A stretch of DNA of 64,000 nt from Elusimicrobiota bacterium (GCA_009778915.1 WRFH01000005.1:1-64000), one strand, 5' to 3'; shown: positions 25,979-35,606, numbered from the stretch's first letter. Program-made: numbers and translations. Notes: generated from the sequence alone by a model not told the origin.

Positions 25979-26014
25979 ACAAAAAAGCGGCCTTTGACAG
26001 CGCCGCTTTTTTGT
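25979..26014 (-). terminator. Terminator-like hairpin between symporter and galK
   Basis: A perfect 13-bp stem, arms 25979-25991 and 26002-26014, in which A6 and T6 tracts form the base and GCGGC/GCCGC the top. On the minus strand it ends in TTTTTTGT, a typical intrinsic terminator or attenuator, directly after the symporter gene and 22 bp before galK. Confidence 0.8.
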
Positions 26015-26024
26015 TTGCTCAGAT

Positions 26025-27680
26025 TTATTTCGCTATGCCCAGCGGCGAGAGAAGCACGTATAATCCCACCACTATCACGCATATTATGAAACTGACAATA
26101 TAAACTTTGTCCCACGGTTTCATGTCGACGACTTTTTTATCCATGTGTATATCAAACTTAACCTGCGTCGGATAAAAATGGCCGGCGGCGAGCATGAATA
26201 CCAGGGAAATTACAAACAATATCGCCAGTATGTGCAGGAAGTGCAAATGCACGAACCACTGCAAAAACCCGGGCAGAGACGCGACGTACGCGCCGTTGCC
26301 GAGCATGGGGAATATCTGCGTAAAACCGTAGACGATGATAAAACCTATTAAAACGGTTTTAGCAGCCCACGCCGGCGCTTTTTTGCTGAACATGCCTATG
26401 AGTATTAACGTAAATATAGGCACGTTGTAAAGCCCGTTTGCCGTCTGAAGATACTGGAACAGGCCTTTCGGCGCGTAAGATATAAGCGGCGCCACGAACA
26501 TTGAAAACACCACCAGACATATGGCCGCTATTTTGCCTTTTTTAACAATATCTTTGTCAGGCGTACCGGGTTTTGCGAAGAAAGGCTTGTAGACGTTAAG
26601 CGTAAACAGCGTGGAGGTTGAGTTTATCGCCCCGCTGAACGCGCTTAAAATGGCGCCGAAAAGAACCGCCGCGAATAAACCTATCAGCAGCGGGTTATGC
26701 AGCACCGTTCTTACTAAAGACGAATAAGCCATATCCTGCGTTTTAAGCGGATTATCCTTAAATATATGATAGGCGATAATGCCCGGCAGCACGAGGAACA
26801 GCGGGCCAATAAGTTTTAACATGGCGCAGATTAAAACGCCTTTCTGTCCTTCTTTAAGGTTTTTTGCCGCCAGTGCGCGCTGTATGATAACCTGGTTTGT
26901 GCCCCAGTAAAATAAGTTAACCAAAAACATACCGGTAAACAGTGTGGCGAACGGCACGGGGTCCGCGCTGCTGCCTATGGAATTAAATTTTTCCGGGTTA
27001 TCGTGTATAAGAGTTGTCAGGCCGGTTATAAGATTGCCGTGCCCGATATACATGAGCCCGAAAACAGGAATCAAAAGCCCGCCGACGAGCAGGCCGATGC
27101 CGTTAAAAGTATCCGCCCACGCGATAATCCTGAGGCCGCCGAAATAGTTGTAAATAATACCAAGAATACCGATGGCCACGACGACAATGGCAATCATCTG
27201 GAAATCGCTGTGCAGGCCGAAAGCGTTTTTAATGTCGAAAATACCGCCCATGCCCACCGCGCCGGCGTACAGAATAATCGGGAACAGAATAAAAATGTAT
27301 CCCAGCAGGAACAGCGCGTTAATCATATGTTTTGTGGCGGCGTCATACCTGTCGCCGGCAAAATCCGGCACCGTCGCGTAGCCTTGTTTTAAATAACGCG
27401 GCAGGAAATATAACGCGACTATGATTAAAGCCACGGCCGCCGTAACTTCCCACGCCATGACGGACATGTTAAAACCGTATCCCTGCCCGTTGAGACCGAC
27501 CATCTGTTCGCAGGAAAGGTTTGTCAGCAGCAGAGACGCCGCTATAACCCAGCCCACAAGGCCGCGCCCGGCGAGGAAATAACCTTCTTCCGTACCGGTG
27601 TTTGCGTTTTTGGTCTTATAATAGGCCAAAGCAAGCACGGATAAAGTGAAAACAACGAATGCCAGCATTGATATTAACAT
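26025..27680 (-). CDS. Sodium/sugar symporter (SSS/SGLT family)
   Basis: A 551-residue integral membrane protein with about 14 hydrophobic helices, beginning MLISMLAFVVFTLSVLALAYY. Typical SGLT features are GYFLAGRGLVGWVIAASLLLTN..CEQMVGLNGQGYGFN in the first third, followed by the long run of helices and a final membrane segment near 525-545 with ends PWDKVY. Family members couple Na+ entry to uptake of galactose or glucose. Position next to aldose epimerase and galK supports galactose as substrate. SD AGGAGA precedes the ATG and it is 11 bp after the epimerase gene. The exact sugar specificity cannot be read from sequence. Confidence 0.9.
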   Translation of the reverse strand: MLISMLAFVVFTLSVLALAYYKTKNANTGTEEGYFLAGRGLVGWVIAASLLLTNLSCEQMVGLNGQGYGFNMSVMAWEVTAAVALIIVALYFLPRYLKQGYATVPDFAGDRYDAATKHMINALFLLGYIFILFPIILYAGAVGMGGIFDIKNAFGLHSDFQMIAIVVVAIGILGIIYNYFGGLRIIAWADTFNGIGLLVGGLLIPVFGLMYIGHGNLITGLTTLIHDNPEKFNSIGSSADPVPFATLFTGMFLVNLFYWGTNQVIIQRALAAKNLKEGQKGVLICAMLKLIGPLFLVLPGIIAYHIFKDNPLKTQDMAYSSLVRTVLHNPLLIGLFAAVLFGAILSAFSGAINSTSTLFTLNVYKPFFAKPGTPDKDIVKKGKIAAICLVVFSMFVAPLISYAPKGLFQYLQTANGLYNVPIFTLILIGMFSKKAPAWAAKTVLIGFIIVYGFTQIFPMLGNGAYVASLPGFLQWFVHLHFLHILAILFVISLVFMLAAGHFYPTQVKFDIHMDKKVVDMKPWDKVYIVSFIICVIVVGLYVLLSPLGIAK

Positions 27681-27691
27681 AGTTCTCCTTA

Positions 27692-28639
27692 TTACAACGG
27701 TATTTGTTCATTAACGACGAAACTTAAGTTCCAGCTGTATGACTGCAGAGGACGTATTTCACTTATTTTTCTTATTTTGTTTCCTACATACAAATCGTCA
27801 TAGACGCCGGTGCAGGGCTCAAGCGCTATGTTATAGTCCCCGCGGTAGCCGCCCTGCGTTTTCCAAACGCCGAGGTACGGCACCTGCAAAGCGTCGTAGC
27901 GGTAAATTAAAGTGTCTCCGGTGTCTTCATGTTTTATGCCGCACCAGCCTTCTGTGTTTTTTTGGATGAAATAAAATTTTTCGCAGTTACGCGCGGACGG
28001 CGGCTGCGTGGCGGACATATCTATTCTTTTTCCGTGCACGGATTTTGTTTTCGGATAAGAGTGTATCGTTCCCCACGGGCCGAGCGTCTGCGTGGAGTGT
28101 TCCACCGTCATAATTTTGTTAAGCTGCGGCGGCGTTAAAATTTTTGTTTTCGGCGTGCATTGCAGCAGCGCGTGAAGGGCCCACATGAATTTAAAATTTT
28201 CGGTCTCGGAAGTGTTTTTGACTGTATATCGGAATTCTACTTTGTTATTTTTTATTGTTACTTCTCTTGTGAAAGTGTAGGGCAGTTTGGGGCTTTTTAC
28301 TTCGGCGGTGAAACCGTTTTCTTCGGTCTCGGTAATGGTCCAGGGCAGCGCCCAGATTTCACCGTGGTCCGGGATAATAATATTTTCTTTGCCCGGATAA
28401 GGACAGCGGTCTATCGACGGAAAAACCTCGTCATACCCGCTGGAATCATAACCATCGAACGCGGCGGCGTAGGGGGGAATTTTTAATGTTTTATCAAGCG
28501 TCTGATATAAAAATTCCCTTCCTGTTTTTTTATCAAGAAGGGAAACCATTTTACAGCCGTATGACGGAATAAATTCCGTTTTAATAAAATCATTTTCCAA
28601 AATAAGGCTTGGAAGGTTTTTGAAGATAGCTTGCTTCAT
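27692..28639 (-). CDS. Aldose 1-epimerase-family protein
   Basis: A 315-residue beta-sandwich protein of the galactose mutarotase type. Candidate catalytic residues are the His of PDHGEIWALPW (near residue 90), the His of MWALHALL (near 155) and the Glu of IALEPCTG (near 278). It converts beta-galactose to the alpha form used by GalK. I start at ATG 28639; a GTG at 28648 is the alternative, with no better ribosome site. It is the first gene of the galactose cluster, downstream of repeat B copy 2. It is divergent enough from classical GalM that a related sugar epimerase role is possible. Confidence 0.8.
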   Translation of the reverse strand: MKQAIFKNLPSLILENDFIKTEFIPSYGCKMVSLLDKKTGREFLYQTLDKTLKIPPYAAAFDGYDSSGYDEVFPSIDRCPYPGKENIIIPDHGEIWALPWTITETEENGFTAEVKSPKLPYTFTREVTIKNNKVEFRYTVKNTSETENFKFMWALHALLQCTPKTKILTPPQLNKIMTVEHSTQTLGPWGTIHSYPKTKSVHGKRIDMSATQPPSARNCEKFYFIQKNTEGWCGIKHEDTGDTLIYRYDALQVPYLGVWKTQGGYRGDYNIALEPCTGVYDDLYVGNKIRKISEIRPLQSYSWNLSFVVNEQIPL

Positions 28640-28683
28640 AAAAACCACTCTACTATATTTATTGTTAATTGTGCAAGATTATT

Positions 28684-28907
28684 AAGACTCCGTCCTCAAA
28701 TTTTTTTCCTCTCCCCACCGGGGGAGAGGACACAGGTGAGGGGGTAGTTAAACAACATGCGCCGTAAGTCTTAAAATCTGTTCAAGGCCCCGCATGCCGG
28801 GGCCGATAAGGTGAAAAACCTAAGTTGATGAACAACAATATATTGTGTACATGATGTGTACACACCCCCTCACCCTATCCCTCTCCCCCGGAGGGGCGAG
28901 GGGAAAG
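28684..28907. repeat. Dispersed repeat B, copy 2
   Basis: About 224 bp starting AAGACTCCGTCCTC. The left end has CCTCTCCCCACCGGGGGAGAGG and GGTGAGGGGG, the right end CCCCCTCACC and CCTCTCCCCCGGAGGGG: imperfect terminal inverted repeats, each holding a palindrome. The middle has CGCCGTAAGTCTT, CCGGGGCCGATAAGG and GTGTACATGATGTGTACAC, all shared with copy 3. The flanking bases to the pilin start (28908-29095) show nothing further I can name. Confidence 0.85.
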
Positions 28908-29095
28908 ATATCTTGTTTTATCGTCCGCGCGGCCTTAATTTTCGGTATTTTTATCAAGTTAGCATACCTAACTAAAAAATGCGTCGCCGTCTAAGCTCTG
29001 TATAGCCTGACTATTTACTTTACATTAGCAGATTCTTTGAATAAAATATTAATGAAATTAGATGTTTAATCTTATTGGTTTATCAGGACAATAAT

Positions 29096-29662
29096 ATGAA
29101 ATATAGATATCAGGCGCGGACGGGTTTTACCCTTATTGAATTATTAATAGTAGTGCTTATAATAGGAATACTGGCTGCCGTCGCTTTGCCAATGTACAAC
29201 AAAAGCGTTGAAAAATCCCGCGCCGCGGAGGGAATGACTATAGTGTCTTCTCTAGCCAAAGCCGGGAAAATGTATATGATGGAAACCGGAAATAATCCGT
29301 GGCAGGGAAATGCAAAATGGTCCGATCTTGATGTCCAGTATACTGTTGCCATACCTGATGCGTGGGCCGGAGGTAATCAAATCATAGGCAGCGGTAACTG
29401 GTACTGCGGCTTTGGCACCGCGTACGCGCGTTGCGCCAGGCAGTCTGGAAACTTTAGTTACGCATTTTATTATTATTTTGACGGGCCCAATAATAATCTT
29501 ATACAGTGCTCTGGCTTTACAAACGATGGCAAAGCAATATGCAATGCCTTGGGTTTACCGCTTTCAAATTGCTCGTGTCAGTGTGAGGCTTTTTCTCCGG
29601 TGGTAACTGCGAATCCGAATGCGCCTATTGTGGGTTGCGCTTGTTCGTGCCTCACGACATAG
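29096..29662 (+). CDS. Type IV pilin-like prepilin
   Basis: A 188-residue prepilin. A short basic leader [10 protein letters not shown] is followed by the processing site G/FTLIEL, with Glu at +5, and the conserved helix [27 protein letters not shown]. The C-terminal part is specific to this protein and carries many Cys near the end (NCSCQC, GCACSC). I chose ATG 29096, preceded by AGGACA, over an earlier in-frame start at 29075 because the leader is then of normal length. It is a single gene with its own terminator, not part of a pilus assembly operon. It could be a major or minor pilin or a type II pseudopilin. Confidence 0.9.
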   Translation: MKYRYQARTGFTLIELLIVVLIIGILAAVALPMYNKSVEKSRAAEGMTIVSSLAKAGKMYMMETGNNPWQGNAKWSDLDVQYTVAIPDAWAGGNQIIGSGNWYCGFGTAYARCARQSGNFSYAFYYYFDGPNNNLIQCSGFTNDGKAICNALGLPLSNCSCQCEAFSPVVTANPNAPIVGCACSCLTT

Positions 29663-29696
29663 CATATAAAATGGATTTATAAATGTGTAACAATAA

Positions 29697-29730
29697 AAAT
29701 AAATATCCCTCTGCAGGGGGATATTTATTT
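29697..29730. terminator. Bidirectional terminator between pilin and pgk
   Basis: A 15-bp stem (29697-29711 with 29716-29730, one G.T pair) with A/T tracts at the base and CCC/GGG at the top, between two convergent genes. Confidence 0.8.
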
Positions 29731-29740
29731 TATGCAATAA

Positions 29741-30940
29741 TTATTTAGCAAGCGCGACGAGGCCCGGCAGTTCCTGGCCTTCCACAAACTCCATGCTCGC
29801 GCCGCCGCCGGTGGAGCAGTGGCTCATTTCAGATGTTTTCATTTTGGCTTTTTTGAGAACGTTCAGAGAATCGCCGCCGCCGATAATCGTCACCGCGCCC
29901 TTTTTGGTAGCCGCCGCCATTGTTTTGGCTATGGCGAATGAGCCTTTTTCAAAATTGCTCATTTCAAAAGCGCCGACGGGGCCGTTCCAGAATATCGTTT
30001 TACATTCCAAAAGTTTTTTGTCAAACAGTTCAATCGTTTTGGGGCCGATATCAAGGCCCATCTGTCCGTCGGGAACATTAGCGTCTTTGGTTGTCATAAC
30101 TGGAGTGTCGTTGGAAAATTCCGTGCTGCAAACGTTGTCAACCGGCAGCAGAATTTCAACGCCTTTACTTTTAGCTTTGGCTAAAACTGCTTTGGCTTCT
30201 TCGATTTTGTCCGCTTCCATTAAAGATTTCCCCGTCGTAAAACCCTGCGCTTTAAGAAAAGTATACGCCATGCCGCCGCCGATGACAAGCACGTTCACTT
30301 TATCAATAAGCGTGTTTAAAACCATAATTTTGTCGGACACTTTCGCGCCGCCGATTACCGCCGCGAACGGGCGTTTGGGGTTTGCGAGCGCGTCGCCCAA
30401 AAATTCAACTTCTTTCTGAACGAGAAAACCTATACCGCCCGGCAAAAGTTTTGCTATCGCCGACGTGCTGGCGTGCGCGCGGTGCACGGTGCCGAAAGCT
30501 TCCTGCACAAAAACTTCGCCGTTTTTGGCAAGTTCTTTTGCAAAATTAGCGTCATTGGCTTCTTCTTCCGGGTGGAAACGCAGGTTTTCAAGGAGGACGA
30601 TTTCTTTATTTTTCGCGGCTTTAATCGCGTCCTGCGCCGGTTTGCCAATGCAGTCAGACGCGAAATGAACTTTTACGCCGAAAATCTTTTCAACTTCGGG
30701 CGCCACCGGTTTTAACGAAAATTCCGGGTTTACCTTGCCTTTCGGGCGGCCGAGATGCGCCATTAAAACTATTTTGCAATTATTGTCCAGCAGATATTTG
30801 ATTGTTTTTTCCGTCGCGGTAATGCGTTTGTTGTTTGAGACTACACCGTTTTCCAGCGGCACGTTATAATCCACGCGTACCAGAACAGTTTTGTTTTTCA
30901 GGTCCAAATCCTGAATTTTCTTGATATTTTTAAGTTCCAT
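29741..30940 (-). CDS. pgk: Phosphoglycerate kinase
   Basis: A 399-residue glycolytic enzyme of normal length. Conserved segments: VRVDYNVPLENG, HLGRPKG, LLENLRFHPEEE, AFGTVHRAHAST, VIGGAKVSDKI, WNGPVGAFE and the nucleotide-binding IIGGGDSLNVL with CSTGGGASMEFVEG at the C-terminus. It transfers phosphate from 1,3-bisphosphoglycerate to ADP. It is a monocistronic unit with SD GAGGG and its own extended -10 promoter. Gap is nearby but separated by a pilin gene. Confidence 0.97.
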   Translation of the reverse strand: MELKNIKKIQDLDLKNKTVLVRVDYNVPLENGVVSNNKRITATEKTIKYLLDNNCKIVLMAHLGRPKGKVNPEFSLKPVAPEVEKIFGVKVHFASDCIGKPAQDAIKAAKNKEIVLLENLRFHPEEEANDANFAKELAKNGEVFVQEAFGTVHRAHASTSAIAKLLPGGIGFLVQKEVEFLGDALANPKRPFAAVIGGAKVSDKIMVLNTLIDKVNVLVIGGGMAYTFLKAQGFTTGKSLMEADKIEEAKAVLAKAKSKGVEILLPVDNVCSTEFSNDTPVMTTKDANVPDGQMGLDIGPKTIELFDKKLLECKTIFWNGPVGAFEMSNFEKGSFAIAKTMAAATKKGAVTIIGGGDSLNVLKKAKMKTSEMSHCSTGGGASMEFVEGQELPGLVALAK

Positions 30941-30988
30941 ATTTCCCTCGCTATTTTTTTAAAATTGTATTTCTTAACCTTTAAAAAT

Positions 30989-30997
30989 ATTTTAGCA
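30989..30997 (-). promoter_or_regulatory. Extended -10 of pgk
   Basis: TGCTAAAAT on the minus strand, 50 bp before the pgk ATG. No good -35 is visible; it would fall in the upstream pilin terminator. Confidence 0.55.
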
Positions 30998-31005
30998 AAT
31001 AAAAA

Positions 31006-31031
31006 GCCCCCGCGTTTTAAAACGCGGAGGC
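31006..31031 (-). terminator. Terminator of the pilin at 31041
   Basis: A 13-bp stem around CCGCGTTTTAAAACGCGG, with one G.T pair that forms only in the minus-strand RNA, followed by TTTTTATTT on that strand. Confidence 0.85.
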
Positions 31032-31040
31032 CAGAAATTT

Positions 31041-31565
31041 TTAGTTAAGCGCGAGGCATTGGGTGGCATTCCAGCCGCAGTTTACCGTCGGCGGATTAGT
31101 TTGTTTTGCGCCGAGGGACTGGCATAAAGCCAGACCTTCGGTATTGGTATTACTTGCGACACAGAATATTTTCCTATCTCTGTCTTTCTGATAACTTATA
31201 TAAACAGTTGACACTGTACCCGAAGAATACGCGGTAACATAATTTGCATACGCCCCCGAACCCATTAAAATAAACCAGTCTTTTGATACGGTTATTTTGG
31301 CGTAACTGTCATTATATCCCGGATAGCGTGATTCCTCAGCCGGAACCTGTATGTCCAAATCACTGAAATTTACAGGATAATCGCCGGTCTCCAAAAAATA
31401 TCTTTCCCTGCTGTCGGCGATATTTCGTACAAGGATAAGCGCCTGCATGGCGCGGGATTTTTTGACGGCTTTATTATACTGCGGCACCGCTATGGCGGCC
31501 AATATGCCTATTATCAGGACGACGATTAATAATTCTATTAACGTAAATCCTTTTTCCTTAAACAT
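31041..31565 (-). CDS. Type IV pilin-like prepilin
   Basis: A 174-residue prepilin: leader MFKEKG, cleavage before FTLIEL, then [30 protein letters not shown]. The C-terminal domain is unlike those of the other two pilins in the window except for a late pair of Cys ([10 protein letters not shown]). It is single, with its own terminator. No Shine-Dalgarno sequence is seen; a TAAAAT hexamer ends five bases before the ATG, so the mRNA may be leaderless. Same assembly possibilities as for the pilin at 29096. Confidence 0.9.
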   Translation of the reverse strand: MFKEKGFTLIELLIVVLIIGILAAIAVPQYNKAVKKSRAMQALILVRNIADSRERYFLETGDYPVNFSDLDIQVPAEESRYPGYNDSYAKITVSKDWFILMGSGAYANYVTAYSSGTVSTVYISYQKDRDRKIFCVASNTNTEGLALCQSLGAKQTNPPTVNCGWNATQCLALN

Positions 31566-31646
31566 AGTTTATTTTAAGAAATTTTGGATACGAGTGAAAG
31601 AATATAGTCTTTTTACTTTTTTATAATGTAAAATAATTAAAAATAA

Positions 31647-31678
31647 AAAAGGCCCCCGGCGGTAACCGGGGGCCTTTT
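31647..31678 (-). terminator. Terminator of gap
   Basis: A perfect 13-bp stem AAAAGGCCCCCGG/CCGGGGGCCTTTT with a 6-nt loop and a T-rich minus-strand exit, 14 bp after the gap stop. Confidence 0.9.
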
Positions 31679-31692
31679 GCTTATGTTGAAAC

Positions 31693-32718
<1,026 letters not shown>

Positions 32719-32726
32719 TTAATTTA

Positions 32727-32922
32727 AGATTGCAGAATGTTCCTAACCCTCTGCGCGTTTGCCAAACAGCCGGCAAACCCTGCGGGCTGTGTAATTTTTA
32801 TAAAATTTTAATTTTTTTGCTCCTTACGTAGGCTCCGCCTGTCGGCTACGCGCGTCGCAAAGAAAATTAAAATTTTCTAAAAATTACTTTGCGCACAGCG
32901 GGTTAGGAACATTCTGCAATCT
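32727..32922. repeat. Foldback sequence upstream of gap
   Basis: Two perfect 23-bp inverted arms (32727-32749 and 32900-32922) enclose 150 bp. Inside, a second pair of A/T-rich arms (32792-32820 and 32857-32886) matches with a one-base gap and two mismatches, and a small hairpin GTTTGCC/GGCAAAC sits at 32757-32778. The whole could form a cruciform or, as RNA, a long branched stem. No reading frame of note. It is either a miniature foldback element or a structured gap leader. Confidence 0.8.
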
Positions 32923-32969
32923 ATACTTATTTATATATATTCTACAAAATTTGGAGCGTGGCGCGGATT

Positions 32970-33037
32970 GCCGTTTTCGTACAAATAAAAAAGGTCTGCC
33001 AGAATTGGCAGACCTTTTTTATTTGTACGAAAACGGC
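32970..33037 (-). terminator. 32-bp perfect hairpin terminator of the small lipoprotein
   Basis: Arms 32970-33001 and 33006-33037 are perfectly complementary over 32 bp with loop GAAT. The hairpin starts on the base next to the stop codon. The inner part AAAAAAGGTCTGCCA with a T6 tract is a normal terminator; the outer 16 bp extend it. Confidence 0.9.
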
Positions 33038-33382
33038 TTATTTAGTCTTGGCCGCGAGGCTCTTAATCATGTCGTTGGCGGCTCTTACGCCGGCGGCACA
33101 ATCTTCGTTTTTCGGGTCAAGCTTCAGGCAGTCATTCCAGGTTTTCAAAGCGCCCTTATAATCGGTGTTGTCAAACTGTTTAAGACCGTCTAAATACTTC
33201 TGCTGCGCGGCGGCGACGTTAGGGTCGACGGGCGGAACAACAGGGGCTTCAACCACGGCCGGGGTTTGCGCCACGGTCACCGCGGGAGCGGGCTGCGTTT
33301 CGTCTTTAGTCGCCTTTTTTGAGCAACCGGTAACAAACGCGAAAGCCAAAACAAATACTGCCAATGCAATTATTTTTTTCAT
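33038..33382 (-). CDS. Small lipoprotein with TPR-like motif
   Basis: A 114-residue protein. Type II signal peptide MKKIIALAVFVLAFAFVTGC, lipidated Cys near residue 20. A Pro/Ala/Val linker (PAVVEAPVVPPVDPN) is followed by one TPR-like helix pair (QKYLDGLKQFDNTDYKGALKTWNDCLKLDPKNEDC) ending in KSLAAKTK. The linker plus TPR layout suits a periplasmic interaction module on a membrane. SD GAGGAG precedes the ATG. It is monocistronic and divergent from folP across 43 bp. Partner unknown. Confidence 0.85.
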   Translation of the reverse strand: MKKIIALAVFVLAFAFVTGCSKKATKDETQPAPAVTVAQTPAVVEAPVVPPVDPNVAAAQQKYLDGLKQFDNTDYKGALKTWNDCLKLDPKNEDCAAGVRAANDMIKSLAAKTK

Positions 33383-33425
33383 AGATAGATATCTCCTCTA
33401 TGCAAATATTATATAAAATATTTCA

Positions 33426-34217
33426 ATGAAAATACCGCGTATAATGGGAATTTTAAACGTAACGCCGGATTCCTTCTTTGACGGCGGCACTCCGATATCC
33501 CCGCTGGAACGCGCCGCGCAAATGATAAAAGAGGGGGCAGATATTATTGATATAGGGGGAGAGTCCACCCGCCCCACTGCCGCGCCGGTAAGTTTGGAGG
33601 AAGAGGAAAAACGCGTTCTTCCCGTGCTGCAAGAAATCCGCGCCGAGTATCCGAAAATCCTGATTTCCGTTGATACTTATAAGACGCGGCTGGCCGCCAA
33701 AGCCGCCGCGCTGGGCGCGGATATTTTAAATGATACTTCCGGCCTGGCGGACGCGGAAATGGCGCGTATTGCCGCCGCGCGAAATAAAAAACTTGTGATA
33801 ATGCATACACGCGGCACGCCGCAAACCATGAATAAACTGGCGGTTTACAATAATATTTTAGAAGAGATGAAAAACTTTTTTGAAGAAAAAATTAAAATCG
33901 CGCTTGCCGCCGGCGTCAGACGTGAAAATATAATTTTGGATGTAGGTTTCGGCTTTGCCAAAACCAAAGAGCAAAATTTATTTCTGCTTGAAAATCTGCA
34001 ATATTTTAAAACATTTAATCTGCCGCTGCTGATAGGTTTAAGCCGCAAAAGATTTTTAGCGCAGACGGAAAACGACACTCCGGCTGACAGACTGCCCGCC
34101 ACTTTGGAAGCCAGCAAAAAAGCTGCGGAATACGCGGATATCCTGAGAGTCCACGATGTGGCGGCCACAATAAATTATTTGTCCAGCATTTCCGCCAGCG
34201 ACAGCGCGGCGGGGTAA
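33426..34217 (+). CDS. folP: Dihydropteroate synthase
   Basis: A 263-residue TIM-barrel enzyme. Signatures: GILNVTPDSFFDGG at the N-terminus, GADIIDIGGESTRPTA, SVDTYK, ADILNDTSG, DVGFGFAKT, GLSRKRFL and RVHDVAA. It joins p-aminobenzoate to the pterin pyrophosphate in folate synthesis. No Shine-Dalgarno sequence is visible and an A/T-rich TATAAAAT lies six bases before the ATG, so it may be leaderless. The last 43 bp, coding for SSISASDSAAG and the stop, overlap the end of the convergent gene at 34175 and are probably of foreign origin to folP. Confidence 0.95.
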   Translation: MKIPRIMGILNVTPDSFFDGGTPISPLERAAQMIKEGADIIDIGGESTRPTAAPVSLEEEEKRVLPVLQEIRAEYPKILISVDTYKTRLAAKAAALGADILNDTSGLADAEMARIAAARNKKLVIMHTRGTPQTMNKLAVYNNILEEMKNFFEEKIKIALAAGVRRENIILDVGFGFAKTKEQNLFLLENLQYFKTFNLPLLIGLSRKRFLAQTENDTPADRLPATLEASKKAAEYADILRVHDVAATINYLSSISASDSAAG

Positions 34218-34882
34218 ACTTTATCTCTGAAATAGCATGGATCATTCCCGCCGGAGAGTTTGTAAAAAATAATATATTTGCCGGAAATTTCTATATTCAA
34301 TTTTTCCTGTTTTAAAAACTGCGACTGTTCGGCGATGAAATCATAAAGAACCTGCAGCTGGTCCGGCGAAGCGTCGGAGGCGTACAGTTTATAAGGCGTG
34401 CCGGGCGGGACCGGCTGTTCCGGCTCGTCCATACGCGGCTGGTTAAGATAGTAGAAGTAAAAAGATAATTTATCCCAAAAGTTATGCGTCGCTATTTTAA
34501 CGTAAGGCATTTCTTTTTCCGTCTTAACGGCAAGCGCGTAAACATGCCTGATATTCCTGTATCTCCTCCGTCTGAAGCCGTAACCTTCTGGAACAAACTC
34601 ATGCGTCATGGAAAGGAAGAAAGTTTCTCTTTCAGGCAAATTAAGCAGGACAAAATAATTCCATACAACGTCTGAAGTCATTTCAAAACCAAGCACGGAC
34701 GCATTGCCGCCGTCGGTCACCGTGAAACCGTAAAGAGTATCCGGCGCGCTGTCCGCGTCAAAAAGCGTAAAACGGTTTCTCTTGCAAACAGCCAAAAAAT
34801 GCCAGCGTCTTATAAGGACAAAAAGAACAATCCCTACAAGGACTGCAACTATTCCAATAAGCATCAGCGTGTCGGTATCCAT
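34175..34882 (-). CDS. Membrane-anchored protein of unknown function (paralogue 1)
   Basis: A 235-residue protein with one N-terminal membrane helix (LMLIGIVAVLVGIVLFVLI) followed by RRWHFLAVCKRNRF and a soluble domain. It is a close tandem paralogue of the next gene; shared blocks include DTLYGFTVTDG, YFVLLNLPER, YALAVKT.K.MPYVKI and the identical end CYFRDKVYPAALSLAEMLDK. No known domain was recognised. It is the last gene of the rnhB-headed operon and overlaps the 3' end of convergent folP by 43 bp. Confidence 0.8.
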   Translation of the reverse strand: MDTDTLMLIGIVAVLVGIVLFVLIRRWHFLAVCKRNRFTLFDADSAPDTLYGFTVTDGGNASVLGFEMTSDVVWNYFVLLNLPERETFFLSMTHEFVPEGYGFRRRRYRNIRHVYALAVKTEKEMPYVKIATHNFWDKLSFYFYYLNQPRMDEPEQPVPPGTPYKLYASDASPDQLQVLYDFIAEQSQFLKQEKLNIEISGKYIIFYKLSGGNDPCYFRDKVYPAALSLAEMLDK

Positions 34883-34893
34883 ATAAATTACCT

Positions 34894-35586
34894 TTATTTG
34901 TCCAGCATTTCCGCCAGCGACAGCGCGGCGGGATAAACTTTATCTCTGAAATAACACGGATTATTGCCGCCGGAAAGTTTGTAAAAAATAATATAATTTC
35001 CGGAAATTTCTATATTAAGTTTTTCCCGTTTTAGATACCGCGACTGCTCGGCCATAAAATCGTAAAATATTTGCAGTTGTTCAGGCGAAGCTTCAGAGGT
35101 ATACAGCGTATAAGGAGTGCCCGGGACCGGCTGAGCCGGCTCGTTGCCGCGCGGTTTATTAATGTTAAGATAATAAAATAACGATAAATTATCCCAAAAA
35201 TGATTTGCCGTTATTTTAACATAAGGCATTACTTTTTTTGTTTTAACGGCAAGGGCGTAGATATTCTTGCCGTCAAAAAATTTTCTGCTATATCTATCTC
35301 TGTTAAAATAGTGCTTTAAGGACAGAAAGTAAGCCGTCCTTTCAGGCAAATTCAGCAGAACAAAATACTTCCACGAAATGCCCGGATAGCTTTCAACACC
35401 AAGCAGATTCATCGCGGCGCCGTCGGTTACAGTGAAACCGTAAAAAGTATTTGCCGCCGTGATTTTGTCTAAAATCATAAAATTGTTTTGTCTACAAATT
35501 GTCAAAAAATGCCGGCGTCTATATATTGATAAAAGAATAACTATGACTATCAGAATACCAATCAGTATCCAATTCGTACTTGTCAT
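34894..35586 (-). CDS. Membrane-anchored protein of unknown function (paralogue 2)
   Basis: A 230-residue protein, one membrane helix near residues 5-22 (WILIGILIVIVILLSIY) and then RRRHFLTICRQNNF. Identity with the neighbouring paralogue is highest at the C-terminus (LNIEISG(K/N)YIIFYKLSGGN) and extends through the stop at DNA level, which shows a recent tandem duplication. SD CAGGAG precedes the ATG. It lies 11 bp from its paralogue and 20 bp from the TPR lipoprotein. The Cys just after the helix (TIC, VC) is conserved in both. Function unknown. Confidence 0.8.
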   Translation of the reverse strand: MTSTNWILIGILIVIVILLSIYRRRHFLTICRQNNFMILDKITAANTFYGFTVTDGAAMNLLGVESYPGISWKYFVLLNLPERTAYFLSLKHYFNRDRYSRKFFDGKNIYALAVKTKKVMPYVKITANHFWDNLSLFYYLNINKPRGNEPAQPVPGTPYTLYTSEASPEQLQIFYDFMAEQSRYLKREKLNIEISGNYIIFYKLSGGNNPCYFRDKVYPAALSLAEMLDK

Positions 35587-35606
35587 ATAAACTCCTGCCC
35601 GGCGTC

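Noticed and set aside
28640-28683. Galactose operon promoter with TTGCAC as -35
   Set aside because: Spacing to TATAGT is only 13 bp; no other convincing combination was found, so no promoter is annotated.
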